NCBI GenBank assembly: GCA_903813345.2
Contig: CAIIXF020000006.1
Coordinates: 25,055,936 to 25,119,935 of the forward strand
Reading direction: 5' to 3'
Source of the DNA: Owenia fusiformis
Lineage: Eukaryota > Annelida > Polychaeta > Sabellida > Oweniidae
Length of the DNA: 64,000 nt
The notes under the pieces are model-generated. The model worked only from the letters and a program-made list of their open reading frames with translations. It did not search any database and was not told where the DNA came from. This document shows positions 13,001 to 20,963 of this stretch, in pieces. Made by a program: the position numbers and the translations under genes. Each line of letters begins with the position of its first letter. Within the stretch, counting starts at the first letter, position 1.

Positions 13001-16000
13001 AAGTATTGTTATTGTAAAGATATTGACCAAACCAGGAGATAGTTGACATTTCATGAAAATATAATGTTGATCACAATACTTTTTTTCTGCTAATGTGTTT
13101 TTGGTTCACCCTGTACAAGAGCCTTTCGGTAATGTATAATGTATATTCTGATCAGAGGGTTAATAAAAATAATTTGGAAAAAAGTTTCTGTTTTTGAGCT
13201 TATGGGTGGGTGAAAATAATGAGAGAACTGTCTCAGACCTCTGTGATCTGTGATGGTTGAGACTAAAGTGCACACATGTTGCAGACAGATCACATAAGGT
13301 CTGCAGTAATAAGAAACAAATGTGACCACATGATAAAACACCAACGCCATCTTTAAACAATTTTCAAATGAAAATACACTTAAATTCATCGTGTGGTTGA
13401 ACCTAAAACACAACAAAACACCTGACATAGGTTGGTTATATTTATTGTGTAACACTGACAAAAAGCGATAAATCATTTTGATCGTAGAGATAATATGTTT
13501 TACAATTACCCAGATGTGAGTAGGTAGTTACCAGTTTCACCACCAGGTGGCTGATTCTGGTTAATTAACATTAAAAAATGAAAATGAAATGAAAACTCCT
13601 TACTATTCACATAGAATGTGCAGTTGATAGGCAAAATTTGTATTACATTATATGTTTGTTTTTGATACTTGTATCCAATCATCCTGTTTACTCTGTATTT
13701 GTATATATTGTAGCTCTTGATGCCTTCTGCCTGTTGGAGCTATACAGGGTGTTCCAAGACAATGTACGCACACACAGACTACAGGTTGACCTAGAACCAG
13801 TGCTATCCTCTAAATGGTCCAAAGTTGGCAAAAGCAAATCTCAAAGACAACGAGCCAGAGTAGCTGAACGTCCCGTCATGACAAAACAAACAGTACAGGT
13901 AAGGGGGTTTTCGTAAAAGACCGACCCCACCGACCACCGACCGGTCGGTGTTTTCCACTGGTAGCCTCAAAACAGGGTTTGAAGAAAATGAGTAAAAGAC
14001 CGACCATATCATGTAAAAGACCGAACATATTTGTAGCCTTAGAATATTAATAATTTGATTTTGAATGTCAATCGTTGGACTAGGCAACGTTTTTTACCGA
14101 TTTTGTACCTTGCAATGAATGGCAAGCAAACAAATTGGTCATGACCGTCTCCTCTCGATTAATTGCCCTGCCTTAGGTCCTAACCTATCATCCCGTTTCT
14201 ACGGGAATCTATCCTAATTTTTTACTGAAATTTAACAATTTCGAAACAAAAATGACGAAAAATGATGAAATCAAACATAACGTTACGACGTCAACATCGA
14301 CGATGTTTGTGTGTTTTTGTTATTGCGTTTCATATGAATGAAGAATGAACGTAATGCAATGTTACGTGCGTTTTTTTCCAAAGTGACTAACCAGGATGAA
14401 ATTGGTCTTCTAACAACTGAAACATCACTTAAAAATATGACATTACACACCACGACGATGTAACGTTTTCATCGTGATTTGAAATGATAATTATACGTTT
14501 TTAAATCACGACCTAGTAAAGGTACTATTGTCATTGGATTCCCAGTTTTAGTTTTACTTCTAATTTTGCATTTTTTCATCTTTATGTAAAAGACCGTCAG
14601 CCGACCACCGTCGGACCACATGTACCCAACTGTGGAGAGTGACTGGTCGGTGGTCGGTGGTCGGTGGTCGGCGGTCGGTGTTTTACGAAAACCCCAGGTA
14701 AGGTTTTATTTCTTAAATTAAATAGAAGTATATACACTGTATATGTACTGTATAGTATATGTACATGTACTGTATTTATGTCATTGATCATACTTAGATA
14801 AAACTTACTTTTTGAAGTTGATTCACAGATGTGATATAATTTTCTTTGTAGTCATACTTGTACTTTTATATACAATATATTATATCATCAAGATAAGACA
14901 AAGAGAATGTTTGCAGAATGTAAGAGTTTACATTGTTAATTTTTATAAGCGCTCAATGTTGCCATTCGGAGTTAGTGATTTGAAATTGGTGTCTGTAACC
15001 TTTTCATTTTGGCTGCTTAAAAAGTTCAGTTACTAAGTTAAGTGTGTTACTCATATATCTAAAGAAAGTCTATTTTTATTTCATTTGTTTATTATTACTA
15101 TCACTAGGAGTTGGTGTCTAAGGTTAAGCCTAGTGGTTCAGTGATCAAACCAAACCAATTCAAGGTGGTAGTAGACTCCATGTTGCAAGGTCTTGGGAGC
15201 AAACTACGCTGTTGTGGAGTAGATGTCAGGATATTGGAGAATAATGAGGACCACCATGCAGCTGCTAAGGTAGGTCACTAGCTGCTAAGGTAGCTCACTA
15301 GCTGCTCATGTAGCTATTAGCTACTAACTAGCTGCTAACTAAAGGTAGCTTACTAACTTAACCATCAGACACTATTTCAAAGTTTACCCAGCATTTTAAT
15401 AGTGAACTTCTTTCTTGAGTTTGTTTCTGAGGCCATTCAAAGTTTATGTATGTTTAACATCTTATTTCGACACTTGAGAGCAATTTTCAGAAAATAGATA
15501 TATTATTTGCCAATTTACAGGATGTACTTTGTACTTGTTGCAAATTCAAATGACAATAGAAACTTTCAAATTAAGTTTGATTTTAATTGAATATATTATT
15601 TAGTGAAATGAGTTTCCAGATTGAAAACTAGTAAACTAAATGTATTTCAGCTTCAGCATTGGCTTTCTTAACTTTTGTGAACTCAAAATGGATGTCTCAC
15701 TTGAAATACAGTTTTTTATTTTTTTTATTTTTCACATGTCATCCTCCTAAAATTTGTCCCATTGCCATGTTGGTAAAAATATAATTAACTTGGAGTGGCC
15801 TCAATGCATTTCTCTCAGTTGACCATGTCCTAATGCAAGTATTGAACAAAGGATAATAACTTGTATAATGTAGAACATTTGTTTGTTTTGTTTCCAGATT
15901 GCACAAGATGAAGGTAGAATTATACTGACCAGTGGCTCCCCCTATAGAATGGTAAGCCAATATCATTTTTTTACAAATAATTGATTGTACTGAAAAAAAT

Positions 16001-17307
16001 CATTTTAAATACATCAAGTCTGTGGCAGGATTACAAGCTAGAAACACGGCAGGCCAGTAGTCAGGGGGGGTTCGCAGGGTTCGGGCGAACCCCCCCCCCC
16101 CCCTGGCCAAAATTCTTTCAAAATCATGCAGTTTTTCACCATTTTTAGCACTTCTCAAGTGATTTTAGTCATATTTGGGCCAAAATTGTCATATGTGAAC
16201 CCCCCTAGACATTTTTGAAAACTGAATCCCCCCTTGGCAAATCCTGGCTACTGGCCTGCACGGGCTCCTGCCTATGTTCCATTTGATGTTTGGCTACTGA
16301 TATTTGCACCTTGTGCTGTATTTCAATAACTCTAAGCTCCGTGTGTAATTCTTCACAGGGTTGAGAACCATTCATCTGCATGTTAATCAAATATAATTAT
16401 AAATATGTGTGTCTATGAACGAATAGATAAATTAAAATAAATAAATAAATTACAAACATATCCAAAAAATAAATTTCAAATGTCGATGTCTACTATTTTA
16501 GTTACGTGGCTATGTGGGTGAATCAATGTGTATGGATGTACCTCAGGCTAAAGTTTGGGACCAAGTGTCTGAGGTCCTTCAACGCTACAATGTTCAAGTC
16601 TCCCAAGAGGATATCTTTAGCCGATGTCAGGTACTTGTAGTTGTTATGTCAGCATCAGAAGTAGTGACATATTGTTATATTCTCCAATTTTGGATTATAG
16701 TAGAAGACTTAAAATCCAACTAAACTATTGCAAAAATCCTGTCATCCATTGCAAAATTAAAAAATGAATTTTAAAATTTTGTTTCTCATTGTTTGTCTCA
16801 TAGTTTATGTTTTGGAAATTACCTAAATAATGCTAGGATTTCATTTGTAACTTTGAATGGTCTCACCTTCTAATACATAATTATATAACTTATTACTGAT
16901 GTGGTTGTTTTTACACCATGTTCCAGGTTTGTAATGCCATGAATTACATCACAATGAAACCAGATTTACTACTCAAGTTATGGGAGAGAAAACAATGGCT
17001 ACTCTCTGAAGGACACACAAATGCTGGATACACTGGACTCCCTTCTCCACAGTCGCTGAAATCGAACGCCTCGCCTGAAATAAGCATGGAAAAAGTAACA
17101 ATCAATGGGGCTCCAATCAAAGTGAAGCATATCCCGAGAGCTATAATAGATCAAGTTGATTTGTTTTATGTATGTGCTACTTGCGGTAAAGTAGTTTGGG
17201 AGGGATCACATTTTGCAAGAGTGAAAGAACAATTTGGACATGTGATCACACCCAGTGAGGACCCCACTGCTTCTGTTTATACCAAGTTCAAGGGAAATGA
17301 TCAATGA
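924..17307 (+). CDS. EXD3: EXD3/mut-7-like 3'-5' exonuclease, 3' part of a multi-exon gene
   Basis: Readable exons: about 924-1021, 1498-1733, 1857-2097, 2487-2623, 2971-3272, 3749-3878, 13714-13898, 15108-15269, 15898-15951, 16502-16630, 16927-17307. All junctions are GT/AG and keep frame. Order of domains: an N-terminal helical region (cut by the window start), a DEDDy 3'-5' exonuclease domain with motif I VVGIDAEWRP, motif II near FGIGTDLAML and motif III QLVYAALDAF (Y-x3-D), a charged linker, then a Mut7-C domain with the conserved start VVVDSMLQGL, the EGRIILT segment and two Cys pairs (CQVC and CATC). The family (C. elegans mut-7, vertebrate EXD3) is RNase D-like; mut-7 acts in small-RNA silencing, while the vertebrate role is unsettled. 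Catalytic residues are all present, so the product is probably active. Two DUF229 genes lie in the 3879-13713 intron. The start codon is outside the window. Confidence 0.9.
1048..1312. repeat. 53-bp minisatellite, 5 copies, in an EXD3 intron
   Basis: The unit begins GATATAAGGGGTCATCATG. Copies start at 1048, 1101, 1154, 1207 and 1260, an exact 53-bp period with a few substitutions. The last copy is partly diverged. Confidence 0.9.
1348..1497. repeat. Dispersed repeat next to an EXD3 acceptor
   Basis: The segment with CTGTAACAAATGGCAGGTT and ACATTTTGCA is repeated in diverged form upstream of the GPCR (about 33494-33655) and partly at about 2205-2265. It runs up to the acceptor at 1497. No coding capacity or terminal repeats were recognised. 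Confidence 0.5.
1498..1733 (+). CDS. EXD3: EXD3 exon b
   Basis: Acceptor TTTATTCAG, donor CAG/GTGAGG. It encodes YLMYKKYIEKTL through ALAEQ-like helical repeats to QQTD, the helical region ahead of the exonuclease domain. Phase 2 in, phase 1 out. Confidence 0.9.
1857..2097 (+). CDS. EXD3: EXD3 exon c with exonuclease motif I
   Basis: Acceptor ATTTAG, donor AGAG/GTAGAT. It carries VVGIDAEWRP, the D-x-E of DEDD motif I, about 40 residues after the start of the nuclease fold. The codon split at each end joins cleanly to its neighbours (GAT, AGA). Confidence 0.9.
2487..2623 (+). CDS. EXD3: EXD3 exon d
   Basis: Acceptor TTTCCAG, donor TTG/GTAAGTGG. It encodes MATLQLACQDKVYILDML, the beta strands after motif I, and runs to NSNILKLG at the edge of motif II. 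Confidence 0.9.
2971..3272 (+). CDS. EXD3: EXD3 exon e with exonuclease motif II
   Basis: Acceptor TTCTTGTAG, donor AAG/GTAAGT. It starts with GFGIGTDLAML, containing the motif II Asp, followed by VVDLQTVNHL. The second half is an acidic, Ser-rich, probably disordered insert (DASDSDECSDKASTASD). Confidence 0.9.
3300..3490. repeat. 95-bp direct duplication in an EXD3 intron
   Basis: The sequence from TTAAAGTCATACAATGTTGG to TATATTTTAGGGCTT occurs twice, 95 bp apart, with almost no differences. The pattern indicates a recent local duplication. Confidence 0.85.
3570..3705. repeat. Dispersed repeat copy, also at 27775-27905
   Basis: Both stretches share CACCCACTT, a GGCATATTTGAC-like core and TTGTGAAAATATGAATTTT-like text. 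One lies in EXD3, the other in ADA2. Family not recognised. Confidence 0.5.
3749..3878 (+). CDS. EXD3: EXD3 exon f, first half of exonuclease motif III
   Basis: Acceptor CTCTTGCAG, donor GCAG/GTGAGT. It encodes GLSDVVRRHLGKPLDKAEQM and SNWERRPLRQPQLVYA. The Tyr of the Y-x3-D motif is in this exon and the Asp is in the next, 9.8 kb away. The donor boundary looks like the seed of the minisatellite that follows it. Confidence 0.92.
3879..4668. repeat. 22-bp minisatellite built on the EXD3 exon f donor
   Basis: About 34 units of GTATATATGCAGGTAATTGA fill the start of the intron. The first units grade out of the exon border TGTATATGCAG/GTGAGTG, so each unit contains an ATGCAG/GTAATT string resembling a splice donor. 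Units vary at a few positions (gcag/ggag, aattg/aatag). A second block follows at 5027-5218. Confidence 0.92.
4885..5016. repeat. Long near-perfect hairpin
   Basis: Arms of about 55 nt (outermost TATAATGGTT / AACCATTATA) surround a loop around TTCCCTTCGGTCAC. The hairpin sits in a segment that splits the 22-bp minisatellite into two blocks. Confidence 0.85.
5027..5218. repeat. Second block of the 22-bp minisatellite
   Basis: About nine more units of the same GTATATATGCAGGTAATTGA type, separated from the main array by about 360 bp that includes the 4885-5016 hairpin. The foreign segment was probably inserted after the array had formed. Confidence 0.88.
5219..6456. other. EXD3 intron sequence, no gene seen
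   Basis: AT-rich intron. The only recurring piece is about 5331-5395 (AGTAGGTAGTT and TTTCACCACCAGGTG), repeated at 13511-13560. Short open frames here are not supported by codon pattern or homology. Confidence 0.5.
6571..6723. repeat. Inverted-repeat MITE-like hairpin
   Basis: Arms of about 45 nt (ATGATTTTCAAAGCAGCAAT ... and its near complement ending GAAAATCAT) share the core ATATTAGTCATGCCTCA. It lies in the 5' flank of DUF229 copy 1. Confidence 0.75.
7098..9122 (+). CDS. DUF229 sulfatase-like membrane protein, copy 1 (intact)
   Basis: Intronless 674-aa frame with ATG in a good context (AACAAAGATG). Residues 8-28 form one hydrophobic segment after a short Lys-rich tail, so a type II signal anchor facing the secretory lumen is likely. 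Residues about 213-440 match the alkaline phosphatase/sulfatase superfamily layout: LLGVDAVSRLNFMRL (metal Asp 221), NTFPNLVALLSG (Thr 258 is the likely nucleophile, as in the TFPN motif of NPP enzymes) and FFSDHGIRCGD (Asp 423, His 424). The C-terminal part has paired Cys (HWCTCQ, KYCYCKD) and several N-glycosylation sequons. The substrate of DUF229 proteins is unknown; hydrolysis or transfer of a phosphate or sulfate ester is inference. It is nested on the same strand in an EXD3 intron. AATAAA occurs at 9297 and 9513. Lack of introns suggests an old retrogene. Confidence 0.88.
   Translation: MLDIKKSKVQLFLLMMYVLGFLVICQLNLFQNESSKKVGYKIKTFSKKKHVLRTELKSHKEYIEILKSDVNSKKGFLVKTPGCSIPDIDPWDHTIQQFIDKNEKIDCDTNPSITYTSENTLKINLDIVQNHYPNFSHCSYYGIYRTDNDNAYTMDVQQTDFTQDVNLTTEFIKVECYDHNKTTIYKNFHAVVFEKQQVEDECKRKTIDKNEKLNIILLGVDAVSRLNFMRLMPKTKRFIEEELNGFELTGYNKVGDNTFPNLVALLSGKFPADLPWNSSTDQDKPFDKYEFIWKEAAKKGYRTLFNEDAPMMTIFNYLRGGFKKQPADYYPRAFHIALEGEESVWQKTHCVGDRHESEMMLNYLFDYIDAFKDRPHFAFTYNSRLTHDDINLAGVADNIYLKFLKRIKHSGNLNNSVMLFFSDHGIRCGDIRQTNIGKLEERLPFMYWNFPKWFSTKHPKLVHNLRINKHRLTTPFDVHETLQNILIDGPSESYTSDPNKKGMSLFKVIPETRTCKDAGILPHWCTCQNTKPISTTDTTVKQVANFTISSINKDLSHLRNSNLCAVLSLDKITKAEMFVSTKDILKYDWADGFDSDIIVTGKPSIPIKYYQIEFTAFPGSGVFEATVRYSKVDNIFDISGSISRLNRYGNQSACIKDAELRKYCYCKDIDQIKR
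9561..10423. other. Spacer between the two DUF229 units
   Basis: No gene or clear mobile element seen. AT-rich, with a run of ATT/ATA triplets at about 10070-10090. Confidence 0.5.
10424..13200 (+). repeat. Tandem duplication, unit 2 (DUF229 gene and flanks)
   Basis: Direct-orientation paralogue of 6457-9560. Flanks are diverged with many small indels. The coding regions stay collinear, and positions 12785-12994 are identical to 8865-9074. Confidence 0.85.
11018..13042 (+). pseudogene. DUF229 copy 2 with one in-frame TGA
   Basis: The frame starts at ATG (AACAAAGATG, as in copy 1) and is open to TGA at 12782-12784, giving 588 aa. Copy 1 has TGG (Trp) at this position (8862-8864). After the stop the frame stays open to TAG at 13040-13042, so the unbroken length would be 674 codons, equal to copy 1. 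The truncated product keeps the membrane anchor and all catalytic motifs (LLGVDSVSRL, NTFPNLVALL, FFSDHGIRYGD) but loses the last 86 residues with the Cys-rich tail. The rest shows no frameshift and mostly conservative changes, so the stop is recent, polymorphic or an assembly error. Calling it a pseudogene is a judgement; it may make a shorter enzyme. Confidence 0.75.
13714..13898 (+). CDS. EXD3: EXD3 exon g, second half of motif III
   Basis: Acceptor ATATTGTAG. It starts with ALDAFCLLELYRVF, which completes DEDDy motif III, and continues into a basic linker (KVGKSKSQRQRARVAERP). The donor CAG/GTAAGG at 13898 is duplicated at 14697 by a MITE insertion. Confidence 0.92.
13896..14703. mobile_element. 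hAT-like MITE inserted in the EXD3 exon g donor
   Basis: The element body is about 13905-14694. Termini are GGGTTTTCGTAAAAGACCGA and, inverted, TCGGTGTTTTACGAAAACCC. Both sides are flanked by the same 9 bp, CAGGTAAGG (13896-13904 and 14695-14703), read as an 8-9 bp target-site duplication. Subterminal blocks of CCGACCACCGACC in both ends resemble the transposase-binding repeats of hAT elements. No coding capacity. The duplicated target is the splice donor itself. Confidence 0.85.
15108..15269 (+). CDS. EXD3: EXD3 exon h, start of Mut7-C domain
   Basis: Acceptor ATCACTAG, donor AAG/GTAGGT, phase 0 at both ends. It encodes FKVVVDSMLQGLGSKLRCCG followed by VDVRI, the Mut7-C signature (D-x-M-L followed by LR-x2-G-x-D). 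The end of the exon is tandemly repeated just downstream. Confidence 0.92.
15261..15353. repeat. 20-bp repeats of the EXD3 exon h donor
   Basis: The exon end and donor GCTGCTAAG/GTAGGTCACTA (15261-15280) recurs at 15281-15300 as GCTGCTAAGGTAGCTCACTA and again, more diverged, at 15301 and about 15331. Each early copy keeps a GCTAAG/GTA border, i.e. a donor look-alike. Confidence 0.88.
15410..15680. repeat. Dispersed repeat, also at 34855-35075
   Basis: Both copies share GGCCATTCAAAGTTT, TTTTCAGAAAATA, TAGTGAAAT and GCTTCAGTATT/GCTTCAGCATT in the same order. No terminal repeats or coding remnants recognised. Confidence 0.6.
15898..15951 (+). CDS. EXD3: EXD3 exon i (54 nt)
   Basis: Acceptor TTTCCAG, donor ATG/GTAAGC. 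It encodes IAQDEGRIILTSGSPYRM, the second conserved strand of Mut7-C. Phase 0 at both ends. Confidence 0.9.
16050..16258. mobile_element. CAGGCC-type MITE, copy 1
   Basis: Termini CAGGCCAGTAGTCAGG and CTGGCTACTGGCCTG are inverted repeats, flanked by CACGG on both sides (16045-16049, 16259-16263). The inside carries poly-C/poly-G tracts and AATCATGCAGTTTTTCACC, shared with the other copies at 22177, 27155 (decayed) and 29260. Confidence 0.85.
16502..16630 (+). CDS. EXD3: EXD3 exon j
   Basis: Acceptor CTATTTTAG, donor CAG/GTACTT. It encodes LRGYVGESMCMD through EDIFSRCQ. The first Cys of the CxxC pair is in this exon and its partner is in the next. Confidence 0.9.
16927..17307 (+). CDS. EXD3: EXD3 terminal exon
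   Basis: Acceptor TGTTCCAG, stop TGA at 17305-17307. It encodes VCNAMNYI, IPRAIIDQVDLFYVCATCGK and VVWEGSHFARVKEQF, the Zn-ribbon-like Cys pair and C-terminal helix of Mut7-C, then a short tail. Confidence 0.92.
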   Translation, partial: VCNAMNYITMKPDLLLKLWERKQWLLSEGHTNAGYTGLPSPQSLKSNASPEISMEKVTINGAPIKVKHIPRAIIDQVDLFYVCATCGKVVWEGSHFARVKEQFGHVITPSEDPTASVYTKFKGNDQ

Positions 17308-18415
17308 GATTATGAAGGTATTAACAGGCATTAGGATGATGATATGGAATGAAGGTAACAGTTATCTTCCCTTCACTGAATCAGGTGGAGGAGTGTATTT
17401 GCAATCTTGCATACAGTTGAACACCTATTTGCAACCACTAATGAATGAGAAGATTAGAATCGTTGAATATTGACACATTTTGCCTAACTTTAGCTTAGGT
17501 GTATGGTATAAAGAATTTAGTCCCAATTTTTGGGAAATCTGACAAATTGACCTAGACATACATGTATTTCATGTAACTGGAAACATGGGAAAGCTTTCCT
17601 AAAATGCTGCAATGGGCTCATTACAATTATCCTAAGTATATTAGGGATTTGGTGCTATTTTATGAAATTTTATTTTTGCATCAAGTCTCTGGAACTCCCC
17701 TCTGTACTTCACCTCCTAGGTGTTGTGGGATTGAGGTATGTACGGGGTGAGAGGTCGCAAAGGTTTTTATGTAAGACTAATAATGAAATTTTGTCATTGT
17801 ATTACCTTGATTTAAATTGTCTATAGCAGTAACCAAAGGCTTCAAAAAGGCACAATTAGAGACTCATTTACACATAATTAAATGCTGAATGCTAACTGTA
17901 TTATCATATGTATGTTGGAAATGATATTGTTTGAATGATAAATAGAATGTTTGTTGTAATGATAAATAGAATTCTACATGTATCACTGTGTCCCATTACC
18001 ATCTTGGTTGCTGAGATGTATAGGACTATGGAAATGGCATTCAGTGCAGTGCAAACAATTTGAAATGCAACATTTGTGTTATATATGGCTGTGTTGATGT
18101 GTGCATCCTCCAAATGCAGGGCTCCAGACACCATCTTCTCTGTTCCTTCTCCATGCAAGTATTGGAAAAGGAAGGAACATATTGGATGATGTCTGAGCCC
18201 TGCATTTGGAGGATATGTTTAATGACAATGGAGAGGTTTGAGACAAAGTATGGTTTGATATTTTATGAAATTGACGTAGTCTTTGGGAAAGAATTCTTGA
18301 ATTGCTTACTTTTAAGTTTTAATAAGTCAAGTGTTGGTATTGGTTCTCCACTTGTAACATTAATTTAATGGGTCACATGATAACATGAGAAGGTATAGCA
18401 ATCTTTTCTTAAATG
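17308..18415. other. EXD3 3' UTR/intergenic, with one inverted repeat
   Basis: No coding exon seen. An inverted repeat with arms 18106-18135 and 18184-18213 (ATCCTCCAAATGCAGGGCTC and complement) would form a stem of about 30 bp with a 48-nt loop. If the EXD3 transcript extends this far it could be a UTR hairpin; no polyadenylation signal fixes the end. Confidence 0.5.
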
Positions 18416-19153
18416 TAAAGGATTGGTATCGATATGGTGAACTTTTTGAACACACGTTTCTTTTAAACCAGTCAAAAAAAGTTCAAAAAATTTTACACAT
18501 TGTCAATTTAATGGACATCTTTTGAATGGTAACAATATAATTTAAAAAAAATATTATATGTATACTTTTCTCTATATTGTTTTAGAAAACACACCAAACA
18601 CTTCTTCTGTTCTTGGTATCATGTTTCCAGAGTGAAATGAAACATCTATCCGAACCTCATTGGAACAAAATGACATAAACACAATGTGTTATTAAATATT
18701 GTAATTGTACAAATATTAAGGAATGTCTGGTTGATTTTAAAAACGTATCTTGTTAATGAAATAAAAGGTTTATCTTAATTTTTATCTAATTTAGTTTTTT
18801 TTGTTTTAACTTTTTGAATACTTTTTGTTTAATCAATATTTCCTTTGTATAACTATAATATTGAGAGGTCTAAGAAAATGTTGGTATATGCTATTTTGTT
18901 CCAACAAGGTTCGGAAAGATATTTTATTTCATTCTCAAGAATTGGTAGAAAGGAACAATTGCACTAAAAACAAATATAACAAAAACAGTTATATAAAAAT
19001 AAATATAAATATATAAATAATTTTCGCATTAAATTGTTGTCAATCAGTCAACATTACAGAAGGGACTGTGTTTTTTACCGAATGTTTTGAATAATTGGTT
19101 TAAGAGAAAAATATTGTTAAATTCAGTTCACCATATCGATACCTGTCCTTTAG
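18416..19153. mobile_element. TIR element of the GGTATCGATATGG family, copy 1
   Basis: Ends TAAAGGATTGGTATCGATAT and, inverted, ATATCGATACCTGTCCTTTA. The inside contains ACAAGGTTCGGAAAGA and TTCTCAAGAATTGGTAGAAA, which recur in copies at 35993-36531 and 47380-47456. About 740 bp, no transposase frame. Confidence 0.8.
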
Positions 19154-19673
19154 ATTAAATTTTAAAATTGGCTGTGGGGTGAGGTTCATTGCCACTAACT
19201 TTTTATGATTCAAGTATAACATATAGGTCATTCCTAGAATTGATTTAAAGATTGAAACCTTTTATCCAGGTGTGAAATGCACCTAATACCATGTACTGTA
19301 ATTGAGATGAGTGAGTCCATATGAAATGTTGAAAAATGAATAATTTGATAACATTTTTCTGTTCAATTTGTTCTGATGCAATATAATATGAATAAACATA
19401 AGTCTAAAATTTTAGATTGAAAACATTCTTGTCATGTTTCTATGGTTGACGATCTTTATCCAGGCGAGTTCCCCAGAGTATTAAGACTTTAAGGTACAGC
19501 TGTAGTTCTGCACGTTCGCAAGAGAAATAATCATAATGTCATTCTAGACTTTGAACTGGGATGAAGTGAAAACGAATTTAAAACGACTTAAAAGTTCTTG
19601 TCAAATGAATTGAAACCAAATTGTATTCTCATGTTTTGATATTTGACTAGCTCACTGCGGATTTTTGGATTTG

Positions 19674-19781
19674 AAATAGTGATATTTCATAAATTAAGGC
19701 ATGTTGGGTACTCAATTATATTCCCCCATTTGTAGAGGATACCAAATAAAAGGGGAATTTTGTCAAGATGCTAAATAAGCG
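19674..19781. repeat. Dispersed repeat, inverted copy at 23990-24092
   Basis: About 100 bp including GGCATGTTGGGTACTCAATT and TTTGTAGAGGATACC is repeated in opposite orientation in ADA2 intron 3. The two copies could pair in a long transcript only if transcription starts upstream of the ADA2 ATG. Confidence 0.8.
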
Positions 19782-19948
19782 TTGTGGATATCCATAACGC
19801 CATGGATATCTGCATTTCATTTTTAGAGGTAGCACATTTTCGATTCACGTTTCCCATTTTGTATAAAATCACAAAGAAACCTTTAAACTTGCAAATATAA
19901 TTGTATTTAGATTGTGAAGTATCACAAATATAAAATGGACTGTTAAAG

Positions 19949-19978
19949 CATGGGCTTTCAATTAGTTGAAAGCCCATG
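19949..19978. repeat. CATGGGCTTTCAA palindrome, copy 1
   Basis: A 30-nt near-perfect inverted repeat, CATGGGCTTTCAA then TTGAAAGCCCATG. Related hairpins are at 20975-21005, 22417-22445, 28999-29044 and 52276-52294. Confidence 0.85.
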
Positions 19979-20203
19979 GTAAAGTCTGCACCTATATCGG
20001 TATGTATAGCAAAGTCTGCATTGGGGGAAACAGAAAAATTAGTTAAGTTCTTATTATTATGTAAATGTTATGATATACATATATAATTATAAGATTATAA
20101 GTGAATTACGATTTATAGGCATGCTTGCCTGTTAATCGATCATTGCAAGGACCTCATTGTCCTTAGATTGTTGCATAAAAAGTTAAAAAGTCAAGTTTCC
20201 CCA

Positions 20204-20385
20204 ACTACCTATGTACATAGCCATAATCAATGTTGTGGTCTAATTTCATTGGATGATCCATCCAGTGTTTGTCTAGCCTGTTTTTGAAAGTGTTGGTATT
20301 ATCAGCCCTAATTACGAATTCAGGGAGTGCATTCCATTGTCTTATCACTCGCTGGCTGAAGGTGTTTTGTCTGTTTGTCGTTGAG
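20204..20385 (-). mobile_element. LINE reverse-transcriptase C-terminal fragment
   Basis: On the minus strand this reads FSQRVIRQWNALPEFVI, then NTFKNRLDKHWMDHP, the typical C-terminal tail of CR1/jockey-group non-LTR ORF2 proteins (F-x2-R-x3-WN-x-LP, then FK-x2-LD). Only this end is present. It lies 250 bp upstream of the ADA2 start codon. Confidence 0.75.
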
Positions 20386-20638
20386 CAGTGGATAATATGT
20401 ATAATCTAAATAATGAATTAATATTATGAATTAATATTATTAATCCATTTGGTACTCTTACTTTCTATTTATTCTCAATATAATTTATAAATCTGTGTTG
20501 TCTATCAACAGATTTGTTATATACAATTTGATTGGTTTAAATTTCGCATCTTTTATTGGATCGACCAATCAAAAAAGTTCTTCTAGACATTCGTCCCGGA
20601 AATGCTAGGTTGATGTTAAATTTTCTGGCACTGTCAAA

Positions 20639-20963
20639 ATGTCACAAAATGCTCACGTTTTCTTGACTACTATGTGTCTCTCGGTGGCTATATACATTAT
20701 ACAGACATATGCTATAGACAAGGGAACATATCTGAAACATCGAGAAGCCATACTGAACAAAGAAAGGATGGAAATAACCGGAGGAGAAATTGCACTTTCT
20801 GCCGATGAGTCAAAGGTCAATCAAATTTTGATGACATTCAAAATAAAAGAAATAGAATATGGAAAACAGAATAATCTATTTCCACCTGCTATGCACTTCT
20901 TCAAAGCTAAACCTCTTATTGAGAAAAGTGATGTTTTCCGTATTATAAAAGCAATGCCTAAGG
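20639..20963 (+). CDS. ADA2: ADA2 exon 1
   Basis: ATG at 20639, donor AAGG/GTAAGT. It encodes the signal peptide and the N-terminal dimerisation helices ([20 protein letters not shown]) up to [22 protein letters not shown] hairpin begins 11 nt after the donor. Confidence 0.95.
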
